A model generated the notes under the pieces. The model was not told the DNA's origin and did no database searches. It was given only the letters and a program-made list of their open reading frames with translations. From the NCBI GenBank assembly GCA_017961625.1, contig JAGCWY010000121.1, forward strand, positions 1-43,652: a DNA stretch of 43,652 bases. Direction: 5' to 3'. A program made the translations under genes and the position numbers. Shown piece by piece: positions 39,913-43,652 of the stretch. How positions within the stretch are numbered: position 1 is the stretch's first letter; each line of letters starts with the position of its first letter. This DNA comes from Ruminococcus sp. Lineage in GTDB: Bacteria > Bacillota > Clostridia > Oscillospirales > Ruminococcaceae.

Positions 39913-40635
39913 ATGGAATACAAATATGAAAAACTAACCGACAAGATATATGTCTGTGCTAGCAGCGACCATCGTTTCGGCACTGACGCCTTTCTTCTCG
40001 CGGCTTTTTCACAGTACCGCGCAAAAGACAAGGTTTGTGATCTTGGTACGGGCTGCGGTATTATACCTCTCATAATGCAGAAGAAAATGCCGCCGCAGAT
40101 AACTTATGCAGTTGATATACAAGAGGGCGCCATAGAACAGATGCGTCTCGGAATTGAAAAGAGCGAGACTACAGGAATTGTTCCTGTGTGCGCCGATCTT
40201 AAGAAGCTGTGGGAGGGAGCGCCTCTCGGGCAGCTTGATCTTGTGACCTGTAATCCGCCTTATAAGGTGAACAACGCAGGCTTTCAGAGTGTCATAACAG
40301 CTCAAAAAATAGCAAGACACGAGATATTATGCACTATAGACGACGTATGCGCAGCAGCACAGAAGCTGCTGAAATTCGGTGGAAGACTTTGCGTTTGCAA
40401 CCGACCTGAACGCCTCAGTGATGTTGTCTTTGCTATGAAAAATCATGATATAGAGCCTAAAAGGCTCCGTTTTGTGTCAAAAAATGCGGACGAAGCACCG
40501 TGGCTCTTTATGATAGAGGGAAAAAAAGGCTCAAAGCCTTTTATGAAGGTGGAGCCGCAGTTATATATCAGGAGTGAAAATGGTTTTTCCGAGGAACTAA
40601 AAAAGATATACGATACTGGAAAGGAGACGATATGA
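39913..40635 (+). CDS. TrmN6-like SAM methyltransferase (YabB family)
   Basis: A 240-residue class I methyltransferase. The SAM site is VCDLGTGCGIIPL (motif I, about 42-54), the acidic loop is VDIQ, and the catalytic motif is CNPPYK, the NPPY of N6-adenine methylases. Family members (E. coli TrmN6/YfiC, Bacillus YabB) methylate A37 of tRNA-Val. The order with rsmI just downstream matches the Bacillus yabB-rsmI region, which supports the call. The SD is AAAGGA 8 bases before the ATG. It overlaps rsmI by 4 bases. Confidence 0.88.
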   Translation: MEYKYEKLTDKIYVCASSDHRFGTDAFLLAAFSQYRAKDKVCDLGTGCGIIPLIMQKKMPPQITYAVDIQEGAIEQMRLGIEKSETTGIVPVCADLKKLWEGAPLGQLDLVTCNPPYKVNNAGFQSVITAQKIARHEILCTIDDVCAAAQKLLKFGGRLCVCNRPERLSDVVFAMKNHDIEPKRLRFVSKNADEAPWLFMIEGKKGSKPFMKVEPQLYIRSENGFSEELKKIYDTGKETI

Positions 40636-41456
40636 GCGGTACATTTTATGTTATAGGCACGCCTATAGGTAATCTCGAGGATATAACGCTAAGACAGCTT
40701 GATACGCTTGCGACTGTAGATTTTATTTGTGCAGAGGATACTCGTGTGACACTTAAGCTGCTGAATCGTTTCGAAATAAAGAAGCAGCTTGTCAGCTTCC
40801 ATGAACACAGCTCGAAAGTTGACGCTCAGCGTATAATTGATAGGCTGCTTGCAGGGGAGAACTGCGGGGTAGTTACCGATGCCGGTATGCCATGTATATC
40901 AGATCCTGGAGAGGTACTTGTCAAGTTGTGTGCCGAGAATAGTATAGATGTAAAAGTCGTTCCTGGCCCAAGCGCCGTCGTTTCAGCTGTTGCGATTTCT
41001 GGGCTTAATACGAGACGTTTTACCTTTGAGGGCTTTCTGCCTGTTCAGAAAAAGGAAAGGGCAGAGCGGCTTGAAAAACTCAGAAATGAAACGGCAGTAA
41101 TGGTTTTCTATGAGGCGCCTCATAAGCTTAAAGCTACACTTTCGGATCTTGCGGACTTTTTCGGAGGAGAACGCCGAATATCTCTCTGCCGTGAGCTAAC
41201 AAAGATCCATGAAGAGGTGCTTAGATTAACACTTAGTGAAGCTGTTGATTATTATGCTTCGAATGAGCCGAAAGGCGAATTTGTTCTTGTTCTTGAAGGG
41301 GCACGTGAAAACGTCGAAGGAGGAATTACGTTAGAACAGGCTTTAGAGCAAGTAAATAAGCTGATAGAAATGGGAGAGCGTCCTACAGACGCCTGCAAGG
41401 CTGTTGCAAAAGAGTCGGGTTTCAGAAAAAGTGATCTATACTCAAAACTTCAGTGA
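40632..41456 (+). CDS. rsmI: 16S rRNA (cytidine-1402-2'-O)-methyltransferase
   Basis: A 274-residue SPOUT-like tetrapyrrole-methylase-fold enzyme that methylates the 2'-OH of C1402 in the ribosomal P site. The family motifs are VIGTPIGNLEDITLRQ at the N-terminus, CAEDTRVTLKLL, VTDAGMPCISDPG and VPGPSAV. A basic C-terminal tail completes it. Its start overlaps the upstream methyltransferase stop (ATGA). No obvious terminator follows before the next promoter. Confidence 0.95.
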   Translation: MSGTFYVIGTPIGNLEDITLRQLDTLATVDFICAEDTRVTLKLLNRFEIKKQLVSFHEHSSKVDAQRIIDRLLAGENCGVVTDAGMPCISDPGEVLVKLCAENSIDVKVVPGPSAVVSAVAISGLNTRRFTFEGFLPVQKKERAERLEKLRNETAVMVFYEAPHKLKATLSDLADFFGGERRISLCRELTKIHEEVLRLTLSEAVDYYASNEPKGEFVLVLEGARENVEGGITLEQALEQVNKLIEMGERPTDACKAVAKESGFRKSDLYSKLQ

Positions 41457-41520
41457 TAGACCGGTTTAGATATACTTATTTAAAAAAATATGATAAAAAT
41501 GTAAAAATTAGTGAAAACGC

Positions 41521-41549
41521 TTGAAATTGTAAAGAATTTGTGATATAAT
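41521..41549 (+). promoter_or_regulatory. Promoter of the PHP-domain gene
   Basis: TTGAAA (41521-41526) and TATAAT (41544-41549) are 17 bases apart, with TG one base before the -10 box. The leader of about 110 nt ends in a 6-bp hairpin, CCGCAT/ATGCGG (41636-41650), just upstream of the SD. Confidence 0.8.
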
Positions 41550-41666
41550 TATTAGCGTTATTATTACTGTTTTTGTAATGAACGTTAATATGTTCTTAAG
41601 AAGCGACTGAAAAATATTATTACATTAATATCATGCCGCATATAATGCGGTGAAAGAAGGTACTGT

Positions 41667-42512
41667 ATGATTTGCGATCTGCACTGTCACACCACGCTTT
41701 CCGACGGCTCGCTTGGCATTGAAGATGTTATTGCTCAGGCAAAGCGTATGAATATTGATTGGCTTTCTATTACCGATCATGACACTATGGCTTCTTTTTC
41801 CAGAGCTGACGTTCTCGGAGAACGCGCAGGAATAAAGATGCTTCACGGAGTAGAGCTTTCAGCGTGGGATAAGGAAAGAAACAGCAAGGTGCATATTCTT
41901 TGCTATGCGCCGTCCAAACCTAACAGACTTGAAGGGTTGTGTCTCAAGTCATGTGAGATCAGAAAGGAATGTTCAAAGGAAATGATCGATAAGGTCATGG
42001 AAAAATTCCCTATAACACAAGAAAGTATACTTAAGCGCACAACTGCTTCAAAGAGCATCTTCAAACAGCATATAATGCGTGCGCTTATCGACTACGGCTA
42101 TGCTCTTGAATTCTACGGTGATCTTGACCGTGAGCTTTTCAACCCTCAGAATGGTTCGTGCTATGTTGAAAGAGAATATCCGGACGTTAATTTCGTTGTT
42201 GATCTTATACATACTGCAAGAGGAGTTGCTGTTATGGCTCATCCTGCGCAGTATGACAATATCGAACTCCTTGAGGAGCTTGCAAAGAAGGGTAAAATCG
42301 ACGGCGTTGAGATAGGTCATTTTTCGGCTGATGAAAAGTGTCGTAAGGAGCTTAAAGCCATTGCTTCAAGATATGAGCTTATCGAAACAGGAGGATCTGA
42401 CTTCCACGGACTGTACAATAAGGTTCCAACTCATCTCGGAAGTGAGACTACTACAAAGGAAAATCTTGACAGGATCATAAAGCTTTCAGCTGCAAGGAGT
42501 AAGGAAGCGTAA
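41667..42512 (+). CDS. PHP-domain metal-dependent phosphoesterase (TrpH/YciV-like)
   Basis: A 281-residue PHP-domain hydrolase. Metal-binding motifs are clear: DLHCHTTLSDG (residues about 4-14), ITDHDT, GVELSAWD, AHPAQYDN and GGSDFHG near the C-terminus. Relatives (YciV/RnaB) remove phosphate from 3',5'-nucleoside bisphosphates or trim RNA 5' ends; I infer such a role only from family. The SD is GAAGG. The next gene starts directly after its stop. Confidence 0.9.
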   Translation: MICDLHCHTTLSDGSLGIEDVIAQAKRMNIDWLSITDHDTMASFSRADVLGERAGIKMLHGVELSAWDKERNSKVHILCYAPSKPNRLEGLCLKSCEIRKECSKEMIDKVMEKFPITQESILKRTTASKSIFKQHIMRALIDYGYALEFYGDLDRELFNPQNGSCYVEREYPDVNFVVDLIHTARGVAVMAHPAQYDNIELLEELAKKGKIDGVEIGHFSADEKCRKELKAIASRYELIETGGSDFHGLYNKVPTHLGSETTTKENLDRIIKLSAARSKEA

Positions 42513-43271
42513 ATGACTGCAAGACTTTTATCCGGTGTTGCCTGTGCAGGATTACTAATTATTTTTGCCTTTCCGCTTACCAAGGGTATAATAAATGCAG
42601 GGAATGGCGCCGGTTTGGCTTTTTCAACAATTATTCTGTGTATAATCCTTTTCTGGAATAGATTCCGTGATTTTATCATCAGATACTGGGAAAAACCCTT
42701 AGGAAAACTTATTATTTCAGTTATAGGAATGCTTACAGCGGCTATTGCGGTACTTGTTATTGTTATAAGCTTTTTTATGGTAAAGGCCGCAAATGACAGA
42801 CCGCAAAACGAGGATACTACATTGGTAATCCTAGGCTGTCAGGTCAAGAATGGAGCTCCGAGCCTTATGCTTCGGAGAAGACTTGAAGCAGCTTATGAAT
42901 ATCTGAACGAACATGAAAATGTGAGAGTTGTAGTTTCAGGTGGAAAAGGCGCGGACGAGACTGTCAGCGAAGCTCAATGCATGAGGGAATGGCTTGTTGA
43001 CAACGGCATTTCACCTGATCGTATATATATGGAGGATAAATCTGTAAATACGGAAGAAAACCTTCGTTTTTCCAAAAAAATAATAGACGATAACAAGCTT
43101 CCCATTCCCATTACCATAGTAACAGACGGATTTCATCAGCTAAGAGCTGATATGCTGGCTGAAACGCAAGGTATAGAGGCGCATAATATCTCCGCTAATA
43201 CAAGATTTTATCTTTTGCCTACATACTGGGTGAGAGAATGGTTCGGGATAATATATTACAAACTCTTTTGA
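42513..43271 (+). CDS. YdcF/ElyC-like DUF218 membrane protein
   Basis: A 252-residue DUF218 protein. Three hydrophobic segments fill residues 1-90, and the DUF218 domain follows (LVILGCQVKNGAPSLMLRRRLEAAYEYL...VVVSGGKGADE...SEAQCMREWLVDNGI...EDKSVNTEENL...VTDGFHQLRA). The family includes envelope proteins such as E. coli ElyC and SanA, linked to cell-wall precursor handling; the reaction is not known. The start is adjacent to the PHP stop, with AAGGAG upstream, so the two are cotranscribed. Confidence 0.88.
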   Translation: MTARLLSGVACAGLLIIFAFPLTKGIINAGNGAGLAFSTIILCIILFWNRFRDFIIRYWEKPLGKLIISVIGMLTAAIAVLVIVISFFMVKAANDRPQNEDTTLVILGCQVKNGAPSLMLRRRLEAAYEYLNEHENVRVVVSGGKGADETVSEAQCMREWLVDNGISPDRIYMEDKSVNTEENLRFSKKIIDDNKLPIPITIVTDGFHQLRADMLAETQGIEAHNISANTRFYLLPTYWVREWFGIIYYKLF

Positions 43272-43342
43272 TTAGAAGAAAATTAATGAGTTGGATGATA
43301 AGACATCCCCTCGACTGAATGTACTTAGTTTCCAAGTGCTTT

Positions 43343-43373
43343 TTGATTTTATAAAAGGATATTTATCTATAAT
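43343..43373 (+). promoter_or_regulatory. Weak promoter candidate for the last gene
   Basis: TTGATT (43343-43348) and TATAAT (43368-43373) are 19 bases apart, longer than ideal. Bases 43272-43510 otherwise hold no gene, hairpin or repeat that I can support. Confidence 0.35.
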
Positions 43374-43510
43374 TTCAAGACAAGGAAGCAGGCATAAGCA
43401 TATGTCATATCTTCAAGTTTTAACATAACAGAGAATACATCTGATGAATTGCAGGTAGAGACTTATGATTCGCAGTAGAGCAATATCAATAATGTAAAGG
43501 AATGATATTT

Positions 43511-43652
43511 TTGAAAATCGGATTTTCAACCCTTGCTTGTCCAGAATGGTCATGGACAGACATTTATTCAATGGCAAAAGATTTCAAATTTGATGGAATC
43601 GAGATCAGAGGACTCGGAAACGAGATTTTTTCTGTGAAGGCCCAGCCTTTTA
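43511..43652 (+). CDS. Sugar phosphate isomerase/epimerase, N-terminal part (cut by the window end)
   Basis: The first 47 codons of a TIM-barrel protein of the xylose-isomerase-like AP endonuclease 2 superfamily. The opening MKIGFSTLACPEW and FKFDGIEIRG are the first strand and the typical DGIEIR motif after helix 1. The TTG at 43511 follows AAAGGA by about 10 bases; an in-frame ATG at 43502 is too near the SD. The reading frame remains open at the window edge. Confidence 0.75.
   Translation, partial: MKIGFSTLACPEWSWTDIYSMAKDFKFDGIEIRGLGNEIFSVKAQPF

Noticed and set aside
1..43652. CRISPR arrays, insertion sequences, prophage or attachment sites
   Set aside because: No regularly spaced direct repeats, transposase, integrase or phage structural genes were seen anywhere.

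Overview
The window reads as chromosomal DNA from a cellulolytic, anaerobic Ruminococcus (Oscillospiraceae/Ruminococcaceae), close in character to R. flavefaciens or R. champanellensis. The main evidence is a secreted GH9 cellulase ending in a CBM3c-like module, a Thr-rich linker and a Ruminococcus-type dockerin, so a cellulosomal enzyme. A PPi-type phosphofructokinase, a nine-gene bacterial V-type ATPase operon, a sigma-G gene, YerC, DUF1292 and DUF3737 proteins, and consensus sigma-A promoters with strong Shine-Dalgarno (SD) sites agree with this. The species assignment is inference.

Layout. 1-2480: a Cof-type HAD phosphatase and a PPi-type phosphofructokinase. 2480-5802 (minus): the GH9 cellulase behind a TrpR/YerC-like regulator. 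6245-10539: lon-engB-lysA behind a strong promoter. 10567-11514 (minus): a TIGR01212 radical SAM protein. 11674-17188: a shikimate-kinase-like protein, then minD-mgsA-hisS-aspS-Nudix. 17398-25882: the V-ATPase operon in the order F(G/H)-I-K-E-C-G-A-B-D. 25925-26118 (minus): a 6S RNA candidate. 26193-26483 (minus): a DUF1292 protein. 26696-27318: an approximately 620-nt structured RNA with no convincing protein gene. 27437-30451: an HtrA protease, then convergent genes for an SPFH protein and NfeD. 30615-32733 (minus): pdxY, an unknown gene, and sigG. 32893-33349: a decayed gene. 33524-34384: DUF3737. 34481-35680 (minus): ackA. 35938-43652: tmcAL, HAD, mnmA, cysteine hydrolase, a decayed gene, trmN6-like, rsmI, PHP, YdcF-like, and the start of a sugar-phosphate isomerase/epimerase.

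How the genes fit together. Most are housekeeping: tRNA and rRNA maturation (hisS, aspS, mnmA, tmcAL, trmN6-like, rsmI), protein and envelope quality control (lon, htrA, SPFH/NfeD), cell division (minD) and central metabolism (PPi-PFK, mgsA, ackA). The V-ATPase K subunit keeps every residue of the known Na+ site of Enterococcus hirae NtpK, so the enzyme probably moves sodium. With a PPi-dependent glycolytic step and acetate kinase, this gives a coherent picture of a sugar fermenter that saves ATP.

The least ordinary part is 26696-27318. It has a promoter-like start, a strong terminator, a series of clean hairpins (several capped by GNRA tetraloops), and four copies of a GUGAGUCCAAUG-like motif. 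It looks like a large ornate noncoding RNA; whether it belongs to a known class cannot be decided by eye. Other points of note are an SD site separated from the phosphofructokinase start by a 9-bp hairpin, a sigma-F-like promoter in front of sigG, an inverted repeat across a -10 box in the V-ATPase leader, a shikimate kinase homologue lacking substrate residues, and two pseudogenes with readable inactivating changes.
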